Shown: piece after piece, positions 16,782-32,024 of the stretch
How positions within the stretch are numbered: position 1 is the first letter of the stretch
Layout: each line of letters begins with the position of its first letter
Origin: Lota lota
Taxonomy: Eukaryota > Chordata > Actinopteri > Gadiformes > Lotidae
Direction of reading: 5' to 3'
Length of the DNA stretch: 64,000 nucleotides
Assembly (NCBI GenBank): GCA_026745465.1
Contig: JACYXH010000352.1
Span: 630,001-694,000, forward strand
Program-made: the position numbers and the translations under genes
Notes under the pieces: model-generated
Told to the model about the DNA's origin: nothing
The model's database searches: none
The model's input: the letters and a program-made list of their open reading frames with translations, nothing else

Positions 16782-18494
16782 CTCACTCCTCTATTTCTCT
16801 GTTGTCTAATCGTTGGCAAATGGATAATCTTTAGATCAAGTAAGTAAGCTGTGGGAAGAGCGATAGGTCAATATACAAAAAGATGAACAATGTTGTCCTT
16901 TGACTGAACATAGAGCTATTATTTGAATTAATGTAAAATGTTGAACCACTCTAACACAGCGATTGGGTTAAATTACGGTCTCAGTTTATGTTCTGCGCTG
17001 GATTCTGGATGTGGCGGACAACGCTCTTAATCTATCCATGGTGTTACAGTGCCCCCATCAGGTTGGACATGGATCTGCAACCAATCTAGATAACCGACAT
17101 TACGTTGAAATCACTTGGTGCGTTTTTTGTGTGGCCGTACGTGTGTGACCTAGTGTGTGTCCAAGTGTCTGCTGCAGTGACTCTTTGTTGTGTTCCATGA
17201 ACTTTGATTCTTATTTCTCCATTCCTCTTTTGTTCTGAAGTAAATCAAATTTAACACTTTTATGTCTACATATTAATATATATTGTATACCTACAGGATC
17301 TCAAATATTATGTCACAATATAGAAAGTGGGCCACATACTCATCTGTCTTAATCATTTTTAAAATGTTGGTTGCTGTGCAAACTTAGCATGGTATGTTTG
17401 GCTGGTTATATTTACCACTAGGTCATACAGCAACTGCTTAAGTTGTTAATTAAACAACTTGTTGATAACTAAATGAAATATATCAGACACTGTGTTTAGT
17501 AACTCTTTGCGCAAAGTGCTCAACCAACCTCGGCCATTAAGTCAGCAGAAAATCCTTCTTGCACCTGCTGATGATAAAAAACGAAACAGTCTGCTTCAAC
17601 CTATCCTCTTTTTACTGCACGGGCCTATAAAGAGTGAAGTGGGTTTAAATAAGACGGAGAGAGTTTTAAAGAAGACGTTTCTCACACCTTTCAGGAAAAC
17701 CTATTATGGAAATGTTCCTCAAACGAACAGTCTGAAACATTTGGACCTCTATCATGTTAGTGCAAGCCAACTTTCCATGTGTCAAACTAACACCTTCCTG
17801 AGGGGATCCACAAGACATCGACCGCTAGCAAAATGAAGGACAAAAACACATATACTCTAAATACCGCTCTATTGATTTACTCTAGGTGCAGATCAATATA
17901 ACTACATATCATCGAAATAACTTAGCATTAATCGATTGCGATGCAAACAGTTCAGTTCAGTTCAAATCAAGACAAAAGATAAATAAATGAAATCAACAAA
18001 CTCTAAGTATAACAAACCCAAAGACGAGTGAAATCCTTCACAACCACCAACATCACAGTTTCACCCAAGCAACATTATGGGTACATGGAAAAACCATTAT
18101 CTCTCTCTCTGGTCGCCCAGGTCTTCCTTGACCCTCTGAAGAGTCTAGCAGAGTCCAGCCACAGTCTATAGGTCCTGCAGGGCCCATTACCTTTCATCAT
18201 GTACATCAGGTCCCAGAACCAGAAACTCACCCTGCCGCACAGATGCAAGGAGAAGAGGTAAGACAAACAGGTTTGGGAGGGATGAGTTCCCGGGAGCAGC
18301 TGAAGGGGAATTCCACAGCAACTGAAGCATTGAACTTGTTTATAGGCAAGGCCATACCCTGAATTTCCCTTATGGGATGGATGAATATCTTATGTTATGG
18401 ATCACATTGAGATGCGACATGTGGTTAATCATTTTAATCTATGTATGATTAAGTTATTAAAGACGCTTTAAATCCAAAGAAACTCCAACGTGAA
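16781..18494. other. Gene-free stretch
   Basis: A 114-codon open frame at 17492-17836 has no recognisable domain or splice environment and is probably chance. No known repeat recognised. Confidence 0.45.
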
Positions 18495-18575
18495 TTCCTG
18501 GATGCCTCCGGGTAAGGCTGTGGACATTAGGGGATCGAACCCAAAACGTTTAGGTCCTGGGTTCCTCTCACTTGT
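18495..18575 (-). mobile_element. SINE fragment, minus orientation
   Basis: GGACATTAGGGGATCGAACC corresponds to the reversed B-box block (GACATTGGGGATCGAACCC) of the other minus-strand SINEs here. Head and tail are missing. Confidence 0.55.
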
Positions 18576-18614
18576 TGCACAAAGAAATAATGGAAATGGG
18601 AAACGTTAGCTTCG

Positions 18615-18790
18615 GGGGAGGTGTATACTTGGACAGACGTCCAAACAGCTGGACATGAGTCAGTAACATCTGCAATTAACGCCTGGTGGACATTTTGTAA
18701 CATTTGGTTAATTGCAGACATGTTACTTTTAAATAACCTTTTTCTGGTGTTGCGTTGGAATATGGGAAGAGGTTTGTGAGATCTACGACA
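18615..18790 (+). repeat. Dispersed repeat, copy 1
   Basis: Shares 'AAACAGCTGGACATGAGTCA', 'AACATCTGCAATTAAC' and 'GGAATATGGGAAGA' in the same order with 24075-24240. Family unknown. Confidence 0.65.
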
Positions 18791-19326
18791 GGCACTGCAC
18801 TGTAGCTGGCAGGCTTCCTGAATAGCATGAAGCCACCTTCACCGCTGTTGCATACATTGTTATTCTGTTTACTTTTTTATTTATTTGGTTATTCAACCCT
18901 ATATTCATGCACCTGAGAAGGAGGTAGGTGTGTTTGTGTGTGAGTATGTTGTCAAAGAGGGAATTTATCAAATAAGACTGAATGGTCCATTCAGTCCATT
19001 GTCTGAATGGTGATTGAGGTCACAAAAATAGACTGAACAAACTCTCATAATTACAATGTCCAAACGTCCACCATTGTAAATGTTTTCTTTCCTTCTGTCT
19101 TCCTTTCCTTCCGTTTCCCACCCTATGTGATTCTGAACCCACCGCTCACCAGAATAGTCGCTCCTGGAGTACCTCACAGTCACATCGTCAGCCTGTGATT
19201 GTTGTAGCGGTTTGGAGTTGAAGCTTAAAACAAGCCAGACTAGAGGGACCAGAAGGCATGTGTGTTATTTAACAGCAGGGGCCACTGGCAGAATGGCCCC
19301 CTCTACCCCCCACACCTAACCCCCTC

Positions 19327-19345
19327 CCCCCCCCCCCCCCCCCCC
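19327..19345. repeat. Poly-C run
   Basis: About 19 C in a C-rich patch. Confidence 0.85.
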
Positions 19346-19939
19346 TCCTCCTCTCTATGACTAGGGTTGCACATTTTGTGCATTTTCCTTCATATCAATC
19401 AATAGTTGAACACGTTAACAATCAATAATAGATTAATCTTGAATAATTAATAAGATACAAAACGAGTGTCTTTTTACGTTTTATTTAAACAATTCCCACG
19501 CCACATTAGTTATGTGAAACATTCATTCTTGACGCACAAATAATTGAAACAAATTGAATAATAAAACAATAAGGCTCTCGCTCGAAACGACTGTTCTTGT
19601 CAGCCTGTCCTTATTCAACAAATGGTGCCGAAATGCTTTAAACATTTCACCCAAAAATATTATACACTTTTCTAGAGCTGAAAAGGGATAGCGGTTATTT
19701 TGAACTATTGTGTATGTGTGTATCTTAAATGTCCCACTGTCTGTGAAAGGTTTCCACGACACCTTATTCAAAAACAATTCCACGTAACACTATGTAGAGG
19801 TATAATTTGTAGTTTAATATTGTTGTCCTTTTTGCTTGTCTTTTAAGAAAGTCCAACATAGGGAGTGAGGGAGTGACCCGGAAGATAACAAAGACAACTT
19901 ACCCGTGCAGTATAAATTATTGTACATTTGAGGGTAATG

Positions 19940-20065
19940 GTTAGGGTAGCGCATACCAAAGGGGATCTTGCTCAAGGATGCCCGTTAGGCTGCAGACATT
20001 GGGGATCAAACCCATTACCTTTAGGCTGGGAGTCAAAATGCCCTTGTCGCTACTACTCTCGACTA
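19940..20065 (-). mobile_element. SINE, minus orientation, truncated
   Basis: Contains ATCTTGCTCAAGGATGCCC and ACATTGGGGATCAAACCCAT, the same reversed body and B box as the 12.4-kb and 50.4-kb copies. Part of the head follows as CTGGGAGTCAAAATGCCC. Confidence 0.65.
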
Positions 20066-20074
20066 TACCTATTG

Positions 20075-20345
20075 GTGACGTCAAAAATATCGATTTGTCG
20101 ATACATATCGATACTGAATATTTGAAAAGGTTTCAATAATCGTTCTCCGCATTCCGCGACCGGCTTTTGGCAGTGAAAGAAAACAGCGGGAGTGCTGTTT
20201 GGAAGTTCTTTGGCTTTGAGGCAAATTACCAACGAGAGTCAAAAGACGCGTAAAGACGCATGTAAAGCCATGCGCAAGCGATGCTACAGAGACCAATTTA
20301 GCGAAGCGTCTGAAGGATCAAAATGCAGACCTCTTTAAAGAAGTT
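20075..20345 (+). mobile_element. hAT transposon remnant (BED zinc-finger coding fragment)
   Basis: The plus strand reads AVWKFFGFEANYQRESKDA in one frame and, in another, DATETNLAKRLKDQNADLF. These are the start and end of a BED finger as in ZBED/hAT transposases (VW-x-FFGF ... TNL-x-x-HLK-x-x-HP-x-L). Frame changes and stops between them show a dead copy, and the zinc ligands in the middle are lost. ATCGAT-rich ends at 20090-20120 and 21530-21570 could be the flanks of an internally deleted element, which is unproven. Confidence 0.6.
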
Positions 20346-20384
20346 CGAGTTTGGCGAAAGCTCCCCGTTCAACATCACTGAAGT

Positions 20385-20389
<5 letters not shown>

Positions 20390-20415
<26 letters not shown>
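20390..20415. repeat. Poly-C run
   Basis: About 25 C inside or beside the hAT remnant. Confidence 0.9.
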
Positions 20416-22899
<2,484 letters not shown>

Positions 22900-23275
22900 T
22901 TCAATGCTAAGGCCCCATGTCAATGAGAAGCTCAAAAAGAGCTAATCTTCGATGTTACAAGCGTCCCTGTGGGACGAGTGTCGGAGCTCAACTCAGCGTC
23001 GTACCACTTCCGACGCTGAGACGCTCCCAGACGCCACATCCACTAAATATGTTCAATTTTCACGCTGACCTTTCAGCGACGCTCAGCATTAACCAATCAC
23101 ATTCCAACCTGACCTTGTGTCCACGGGGGAAAAAATACAGTTTTATTGATGAACAATTCATAGATATGGCACTATACTGCCAGACATCTACAAAAAGAAA
23201 GCAAGGAAGAAACATTAATAATTTGTGTGTCAAAATATCTGACCTAATTAACTTGACATTGTGTCAGGTTCACTC
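22900..23275 (+). mobile_element. PIF/Harbinger-like remnant with MADF-type start
   Basis: An open frame at 22917-23282 contains FIDEQFIDMALY and, 27 residues on, KISDLINL. These resemble the start (DE-x-LI-x-x-V-x-x-Y) and end (W-x-x-ISDLI) of the MADF domain of Harbinger accessory genes. GC-rich direct and inverted words (GACGCT, AGCGTC) and 'TGTCCACGG' precede it, as in fish Harbinger ends. The central tryptophans are missing, so it looks like a decayed fragment. Confidence 0.4.
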
Positions 23276-23309
23276 TACCTGATTATCAGCTGGGGACACG
23301 CCGGCCTAA

Positions 23310-23630
23310 CCCAGCCTAGCCCCTACACAGCTAGTCTCCAACGCCCAGCCTAGCCTAGCACCTACACAGCTAGTCTCCAACGCCCAGCCCAGCCTAGCAC
23401 CTACACAGCTAGTCTCCAACGCCCAGCCCAGCCCCTACACAGCTAGTCTCCAACGCCCAGCCTAGCCTAGCACCTACACAGCTAGTCTCCAACGCCCAGC
23501 CTAGCACCTACACAGCTAGTCTCCAACGCCCAGCCCAGCCTAGCACCTACACAGCTAGTCTCCAACGCCCAGCCCAGCCTAGCCCTACACAGCTAGTCTA
23601 CACAGCTAGTCTCCAACCCCCAGCCAAACG
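23310..23630 (+). repeat. 34-39-bp minisatellite, about eight copies
   Basis: The unit opens with CCTACACAGCTAGTCTCCAA and continues with CGCCCAGCC plus a variable number of 5-bp AGCCT/AGCCC sub-repeats. Copy length changes in 5-bp steps, which gives the 34/39 alternation. Confidence 0.95.
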
Positions 23631-24074
23631 CCTACACTATTTAATGACAAATTAAATCTATCCGAAAATAGATGGATCAGACACCAGTATATGCAACAAC
23701 AAAAAAAGTTTGAGTAATGCACAGCACAATAAAACACAATAGTACTATTCCAAGTAGACGAGAAAAGCCAAACTCATATTTACTAATAAATGCTGTTTTA
23801 TTTCCAGACATTTAAGAAGATTTGTTGCAAAAGCATAGGGTTGTACATAGAATGTATTTAAAAGAAACACTTTTTCTTTGGAATTAATTAAGAAAACAAC
23901 ACAGGACAAGATAGGTCCTATGAACTGGCCTATTGCTGCCTCACCAGGTTTCCTTCCTGGGATTAGAGGTGAGGTCCGTGGAGAGATTACAGTGGAGGCT
24001 GATTCTGTAGCTGGATCTTTCCAGAAGGACCACAGCAGGACCTGGTCCTAGCTGTAAACCCAACAGAGAGATGA
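23631..24074. other. Gene-free stretch
   Basis: Nothing recognised. Confidence 0.5.
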
Positions 24075-24240
24075 GATGCTGGAGACGTACAAACAGCTGG
24101 AAATGAGTCAGCAACATCTGTAATTAACTAAGTAATTTCGTAACGTTGGGATAATGTGGAGTTGCTTTTTTTTTTTATATACACTTTTTGTCATGTGTCT
24201 CACTGGAATATGGGAAGAAACTGAATAGCACTGAAGAAGA
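24075..24240 (+). repeat. Dispersed repeat, copy 2
   Basis: Direct-orientation partner of 18615-18790: 'AAACAGCTGGAAATGAGTCA', 'AACATCTGTAATTAAC', 'GGAATATGGGAAGA' in the same order. Confidence 0.65.
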
Positions 24241-24610
24241 AAAGTGTTTTGCTTTCTGTTGGCACTTGGAATCCCTTGCTCAACGGCACTATAGCACTGG
24301 CTGGTGAGATCAAACTTTTCCCCTGATTCTATGCATCACAGACATTGCCTAAAGCTCCACAGATGTTGGGCACATCATAACTACTTGAACTGCATGATAT
24401 ATTAAAACATTTTTAAAATCCTCAAAATCCTAGACTGCCTTCCAAAACCACAAAAATGTAATCATTCTTATTGCCAAGAACAGTTTGGTTGCAGGCAAGG
24501 GCTTGGACAGCCATTTCAAAACAAAATATGATACCCCTTGGATCATGAATTTGTGACTCAAAAACAAATGATGATCTTAGTTTATACTTAAACATACGCA
24601 CTCACTCACT

Positions 24611-24613
<3 letters not shown>

Positions 24614-24680
<67 letters not shown>
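24614..24680. repeat. (CA)n microsatellite
   Basis: About 33 CA units. Confidence 0.95.
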
Positions 24681-24681
<1 letters not shown>

Positions 24682-25367
24682 AACTGGCCTCGATTAAATG
24701 AACATGTTGAATATGTATTGACATGCCAATATTTGGGTAAGATAAAATTGGACTGCCTGTTCTGTTCTCATACATATATATGTGTATACATATACATAAA
24801 TATATGTATGTTTAAAAAAAAGATTTGTTAATATTCCTTATAAGACACAATTTACTTATTGTGTCTCCATTTTAACTCTTTACAACATGGCCCGCAGGAC
24901 ATCAAAATGGCAAGGAGGGAGATTCCAAATACCTTTTTAGAGAAGGGGGTGGAGGGATGTACCACATGTGGTTAAGAAGGGAGTGAAGGTGTGCCAAAAT
25001 AACATTTATAAAAGGTTAAATTTTTTATAAGTTCAATAAGTCATTTTCCAGTATTGTTCAGTCCACTCATCTGGGTGTGTAAATTAGCCCAACCCTAAAG
25101 GGTAAAACCTGTTTAAAGTTCAACCAATGAAGTAAAATTAACCTGGAAATGCTCAACAGATTAGAGGAAGGAAGAAATATCACTGTACTTACAGTACGTA
25201 GGCCTACTACTCAATAGAACAGTTTGCAGCAGTTATGGCTAATAGGAAACACCATTTGGTGACTAAATTGGACTCTGGTTTCAAGAACAAACACAGGCCG
25301 CTTCTGTTACATCTTTGACATACATCAAAATATCAGTTAAAACGCTTTTTCACATACTGCATTATGG
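24681..25367. other. Gene-free stretch
   Basis: AT-rich with a TATATATG/CATATATA patch near 24770-24810. No exon recognised. Confidence 0.5.
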
Positions 25368-25450
25368 GTCATTCAAGTCAAGTCAACTCAATTTTTTTGG
25401 TATAGCCCTTAATCACAATTAAAGTCTCAAAGGGCTTAACAGGCCATATA
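25368..25450 (+). mobile_element. Teleost dispersed repeat (CAAGTCAAGTCAACT type)
   Basis: TCAAGTCAAGTCAACTCAAT, a T-run, GGTATAGCCC and then AAAGTCTCAAAGGGCTTAACA follow the layout of a very common fish repeat (CAAGTCAAGTCAACTTTATT, ATAGC, CAAAGTGCTTTACA). Family name not certain. Confidence 0.55.
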
Positions 25451-25772
25451 TTTCTGTCATTCAAATAAACAGTCATGAACAAAGGCTAAATTCAGTACAC
25501 ATTCCTGGATAAAGACAGCATATTTTCTGGACATTAGGGAGTAATAGGTGGCACATTCACTTTTCTTCACATACAACATTTGATCTCATATTTGGTCTTT
25601 CTGCTCCTCTGTCCCTCTTTGTTTTGCCAGTCTCTCTCCCACATCATTGATACCAAATAATCTATCCAAGCTCTAAAAGTTGTCGTTCTTTCCTCTCTTG
25701 CTCTCTCTCTCTCTCTCTACTTGTCAGGGAAACAGAATCTCTTCTCATGATCTTGATCCTATTCGCTGTGTG

Positions 25773-25839
25773 CCCCCCCCCCCCCCCCCCCCCCCCGTCC
25801 CGTCCCGTCCGTCCCCCCCCCCCCCCCCCCCCCCCCCCC
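25773..25839. repeat. Two poly-C runs joined by CCGTCCCGTCCCGTCCGTCC
   Basis: About 24 C and 26 C separated by GTCCC repeats. Confidence 0.9.
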
Positions 25840-27569
25840 GTCCCAACCAGAAGGACAGCATGAGGGAGAGAGCAAAGAACTCTTTCCATCTCACATCTCC
25901 AACCCATCAAGGCCCTGACCATGAAATGTGATTTTTCTTCCTCTCCTGGGGAAATGTGGTCTGTTTAGGATATATATTTCTCTCTCGCTCAATATGCTGA
26001 GATTGAGATGACAGGGGCCTGGACACCGACATCGGTGGTGTATTGAATTAAAACCTTGTTTTCTGGACCGCTAGGGCGACGTCGCTGAGTACGCTAGCCT
26101 GGTGCTCGGATGATGGGATACGTGTTTGTTAACCGTGTATATCATTGTCATGTTTGAATTAAATTGAGGAAGTCTACAGCTGCCTGCATGATTTCAAGGC
26201 CTTCCGACTGGGTAACATTTCAGTACAGCGCTGAGCATGTTCACTCTTAAACTGCAATGTTACTACAACAATAACTCTATTGATACTCTACTCATAATCT
26301 AACTTTATGTAAACGATTTAATTTTCATTTGTCTTTCTTCTGCATCCCTTTGTTTCTTATTATTTGCTTTAATTAAATCGTATCTGTCCCACAGTTCCTC
26401 AGTAGCACCAGTGAAATATTTTTTTCATCCACTTGATTTGATCCACAAATCCCTGCCTCTCCTCGTTAGTAGACTAATTAGGTTCACCTAATTCCCAACT
26501 AGTTGTGTTCCGCTGGGGTTTCCCTTGCAGTTCTACAGCTCAGCCTCCAGACGACGATTTCTTTACTGAAAATGATCATTGCCGTAGTGAGTCTCTGTCT
26601 GCCACCGGTTTCACAAGGCATTAATAATGTATTTTGTGAGAAAGAATCCAGTCTTGGTTGCTGCAAAAGGTTCTGGCCTCCAAGCCAACCCCGAACACAC
26701 ATGCATTCACACAAGTATGAGTTTTAATGTCTGCATTGTTTGTGTGCGTGTGTGTGTGTGTGTGTTGTGTGTTAGCGTTTCTGTTGCTAAATCAGCCTTG
26801 GCAGTAGCTAAGGTTTTTGGGGTCATTAATAAAATGTAATTGCAGTCTTGCGTAGCTGTTTATCAGATTCTCGCCCTCCAAACAATAGCTGTGGTTTGAA
26901 ACTTGAGATCCACTCTGGCCTGCAGGGTCTGGCCAATTCACTTTTTATAAGCCTTCTCTCTTTTTTAAATCCTCTTCTGATGTCAGCGTATGCGTAACAC
27001 ACACACAGACACACACACACGGACACATACACACACTCAATACCTTTTACAATCCTAGGCACTACAGTGATTTACATTTATTTAAGTTATTTGTTCTAAT
27101 GCCAATCGTTTTTTAATATTATAAATAATTAATAACATTTAAAAAAATCTGGTAAATAATTGCCTGGATGTATTTTTGTGGGAAACGTGGTTTTTTATAC
27201 TGTAAGAAAAGACATACAATTACAACAATAGGCTAGTACATACGGTACTACCTAGTACTGTGTGTACTACTGCAACACAAATACGCAATGCATAATGAAA
27301 GATTATTGAAATGCATCCATATTGGTTTGATAAGCCAAGAAGACGAAGGGGAAAAGGGCTTTGGAGAGTACACACACAGTAGACCCAGTAGTAGGCTACA
27401 TTAGACATCGCTCTGGCTTTAAGCTGGAGACATGATGACGACGAGATGTTCAGGGGTGGAGGACTTCCATACACTTCCATCCTCACCTACTCAAGACCGC
27501 AGTCTGGGCTGAAAGTAAGACTCCCAAAGACCCAAAACCTTCCCAGCACCATACCACCCTCAGCCAATG
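25840..27569. other. Gene-free stretch
   Basis: Small CA/TG patches near 26740 and 27000. No exon recognised. Confidence 0.5.
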
Positions 27570-27783
<214 letters not shown>

Positions 27784-27911
27784 CTATGATGGCTGGATAG
27801 ATTAGTTATAGTGGGAATATGTTACAAGTGTCCAAACAAGGTATAAATACGACCAAGAGTTAAGCACCAAGAGTAAAAGTTAGGTGGTGGTAAAGGTTAA
27901 CAGGGATGCAT

Positions 27912-27999
27912 TATATACTGCTCAAATAAATAAAGGGAACACTTGGAGTTACATTGTGTTGTTTAAGTGTTCCCTTTGTTTTTTTGAGCAGTATATATA
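27912..27999. mobile_element. Palindromic MITE with ~30-bp terminal inverted repeats
   Basis: TATATACTGCTCAAA...AAAGGGAACACTT at the left end is mirrored by AAGTGTTCCCTTT...TTTGAGCAGTATATA at the right end. The ~25-bp centre contains 'GGAGTTACATTGTGTTGTTT'. Flanking TATA suggests insertion at a TA, as for Tc1/mariner-type MITEs. I recognise the GCTCAAA/GGGAACACTT words from many teleost genomes. Confidence 0.85.
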
Positions 28000-28796
28000 G
28001 CCTCAATGAGTGCTAAGCTACCCAAGATGACGAAAATATAGTGGAGATATCTTAACTTTTCCACAAGTAAAAATACAAACGTATGGCACTGACACTGAAA
28101 ACTACACTAACTGTGCAAAACAACAAACATTTTCAGTTTATCCACAAAATGTATCTAAATCTTATATTACGACATTTATTAGGACGATGATAGGCTGCTG
28201 TCCAACGTTTATGCGCACCATTTGCAGTCATCATTTGTCAAACTTGTGACCGGTTTATGCAAACATCCAATTAAAAAGTGCACAGAAAAGAGCAAGAGAT
28301 ATGCATTTGGGACGCAAGTGGACCTTAGAAATAATGGCTTGGTAGCGCGATGACTTTGCCAAATCAAATAGTAGTGAGCCCTTAGCTCGACTGGCAACCT
28401 TGCTGAGCACATATGCAGACACACAAACACGAAGCCAAAACTAACTAACACACATATATATACACTCAAACATACACACATATATAGGTAGAAACGTATT
28501 CACGCACACACCCGTACACACACTTATAGACACACACACACGTAGGTACAAACTTGCACACACATACACCCACAGAAACAAACGCACATTTACATGCATG
28601 CATATACAAAGTTGCACACACACACACACACCTTACACACATCAACTCCCAACAATCATAACCATGGAATCCCCCTCTCACAAGATGTATAGTGATATGA
28701 CAAACGCATTGTCATATGGCGTAAGAAAAGAAACGTAATGCTTTGATAATCCATGTGGCTAACTAGCTTAGACTGTGCTGTATGTGTCCATTACGT
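28000..28796. other. Gene-free stretch with diverged CA-rich block
   Basis: 28440-28640 is old, broken CA-rich repeat. No exon recognised. Confidence 0.5.
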
Positions 28797-28880
28797 ACTA
28801 TTACCTTTGAAAGGGAAACATAGATTTATAATCTCTTAGTCTATGTTTACCTTTGAAAGGGAAACATAGACTATTAATCT
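28797..28880. repeat. Nested palindrome / direct repeat
   Basis: GTCTATGTTT (28839-28848) pairs with AAACATAGAC (28862-28871), and the centre CCTTTGAAAGG is itself palindromic. The block TTACCTTTGAAAGGGAAACA also occurs just upstream at 28801, giving a direct repeat about 46 bp apart. Confidence 0.85.
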
Positions 28881-29237
28881 ATTTCTTTGAATAATTTGGT
28901 TTACTGTCTTATCATTTCTCTAATTTTGTTTCAATGATTGCAGTGGTTTATTTATAGTGAACATGCCGTCTGCGCCCATCTGCACATCGTGTCATGTCTC
29001 CGGTAGGGAATGTTCTTTATCGATACATGTTGCCTGACTGACAGTAAACCAATACAAAAAACCGTAGCGCCGTGGTACTCGTCATCACAGCTCCTTTCCC
29101 TTTCGCTTCTATTTTCTACTTTTTTTATATTCGTCCCCCTAAATCGCACGTCACATACAAACGTCGCCGCATAGTTCCTGTATTACACTGGGGTCATATT
29201 ATAACATTAAGTACGCTGAAAATGAGAGGATTGAGAT

Positions 29238-29238
<1 letters not shown>

Positions 29239-29316
<78 letters not shown>

Positions 29317-29351
29317 GAGAGAGAGAGAGTGAGAGAGAGAGAGAGAGAGAT
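29239..29351. repeat. (GA)n microsatellite
   Basis: GA units with two GAGTGA interruptions near its right end. Confidence 0.95.
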
Positions 29352-30179
<828 letters not shown>

Positions 30180-30750
30180 TGAAGGAAGAGAGAAGGGGAT
30201 GATGGAGAGAGGGAAAGAGATACCGGGATAATGGACAGATTAGAGTGAAGAATGGATGCAGAAGAGGACAAGAGAGAGCGAGGGAAAAAAGTGCCAAATT
30301 GAATGTCTGTCTGCGGTGAAAACACAGCTCCAACTCCAACATCCAAAACAGCCGATGGACAGTAACCCAGAGTGATGGTCCCTATACCTCAGCACTCACT
30401 CCTCCATGAACCTCCGTGGTGAAACCATGTTCTCTCCCTAACCTCTAACTCCAGCCTAACTCGGGCGAAGGCTGTCACAACCTCCCGTTCCTGCTCCCCG
30501 TTTGCCCAGAGCATCGACCTCACCTTCAGACGCTACTTCATCTGGTAAATTGTTGCGGTTGAGATTAAACCCCTGATCCAGGCGAGGCCCACATTCTTTC
30601 TTTTCCTTCCGCGTCAGGGCCTACTTGTAGAAAATGAACCTGCCCATTCTTTCTTTACGCCTGGCTGTTTCTAATTAGGGAGGTTTTGGTGTGTTTTTTT
30701 TACTGTGAATATAGCGAGCGGGGAGATTTTAGCATGAGTTCCTGATTGGG
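30180..30750. other. Gene-free stretch
   Basis: Nothing recognised. Confidence 0.5.
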
Positions 30751-30857
<107 letters not shown>

Positions 30858-31159
30858 TCACCGTTTCAGTGTGTGCAGCCATAACAGCAGGCTACCAACT
30901 CCCTCAAGAGTAGAGGGCTTGAAGAGTGGAAGCATGCTGGTAAATGGATAAATAACTAAGTATGCGTTGGTATTGCCATGTTAATCGATTAAAAAGAGAA
31001 ACAGGTATGCATGGCGTATAAAACTCAACAGACTGGAGAAGAGTCTGTGTTTCTCCTCTTTCAATCCTGTCATTTACAGCCAACTTGATTTAACTATAGG
31101 AAACCGTAAGTAGGATGAAGAGTACTGAGCAAAGATAACTACCCAGCATCTCCCATGGT

Positions 31160-31652
31160 GATATGGGTTAGTCATATGGGTTATTGATATGGGTTAGTCA
31201 TATGGGTTAGTGAAATCGGTTAGTGATATGGGTTAGTGATTAGGGTTAGTGAAAGGGGTTAGTGATATGGGTTAGTCATATGGGTTAGTGAAATCGGTTA
31301 GTGATATGGGTTAGTGATTAGGGTTAGTGATATGGGTTAGTGATTAGGGTTAGTGAAAGGGGTTAGTGATATGGGTTAGTGATTAGGGTTAGTGAAAGGG
31401 GTTAGTGATATGGGTTAGTGATTAGGGTTAGTGAAAGGGGTTAGTGATATGGGTTAGTGATTAGGGTTAGTGAAAGGGGTTAGTGATATGGGTTAGTGAT
31501 TAGGGTTAGTGAAAGGGGTTAGTGATATGGGTTAGTGATTAGGGTTAGTGAAAGGGGTTAGTGATATGGGTTAGTGATTAGGGTTAGTGAAAGGGGTTAG
31601 TGATATGGGTTAGTGATTAGGGTTAGTGAAAGGGGTTAGTGATATGGGTTAG
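31160..31652 (+). repeat. 13-bp minisatellite organised as a 39-bp trimer
   Basis: Three related 13-mers, GATATGGGTTAGT, GATTAGGGTTAGT and GAAAGGGGTTAGT, repeat in fixed order about eight times on the right. The left part (31160-31330) is less regular and has extra types CATATGGGTTAGT and GAAATCGGTTAGT. The G-runs and the TTAGGGTTAG core are telomere-like. Confidence 0.95.
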
Positions 31653-31654
31653 GT

Positions 31655-31826
31655 ATAGTGTTGTGGCTAGGCTGCTTGACTGCCAGCCAGAAGGTACTGG
31701 GCTTGATCCCCAATGTCCGATGTATAGCCAGTGGTCTCCCAGCGCTAAGATGGGTCTGACGTGTAGCTACATCTTCACTGTAAGTCGCCGCGGATGAGAG
31801 TGTCTGCTAAATGATTATAACGGATT
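31655..31826 (+). mobile_element. tRNA-derived SINE
   Basis: A head 'GCTTGACTGCCAGCCAGAAG' with B-box-like GGCTTGATCCCC is followed by a 3' end CTGTAAGTCGCCGCGGATGA and GTGTCTGCTAAATGATTAT, the teleost SINE tail. It starts within a few bases of the end of the 13-mer array. Confidence 0.75.
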
Positions 31827-31940
31827 AAACTGTCTGCCATCGTCTTTCAATGAAAACCAGAAGAAATACGCAGCTGCTTGTGTCAGTTCCACAACTGCAG
31901 GTCTGAGAACACAGCTCGTGGTTTCAGCTCAACTCATCAG

Positions 31941-32024
31941 AACCACAGGGCCAGAACCACAGGGCCAGAACCACAGGGCCAGAACCACAGGGCCAGAACC
32001 ACAGGGCCAGAACCACAGGGCCAG
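31941..32024 (+). repeat. 14-bp minisatellite, six copies
   Basis: Six perfect copies of AACCACAGGGCCAG. Confidence 0.95.

Noticed and set aside
17492-17836. 114-codon open frame
   Set aside because: No recognisable domain, signal or splice context, and it lies in a gene desert.
18120-18262. Possible exon (GPLPFIMYIRSQNQKLTLPH then a GTAAGA donor)
   Set aside because: Has a donor-like end, but there is no homologue I recognise and no companion exon nearby.
31160-31652. Interstitial telomere
   Set aside because: TTAGGG occurs only once per 39 bp inside a 13-mer array; no TTAGGG tandem run.
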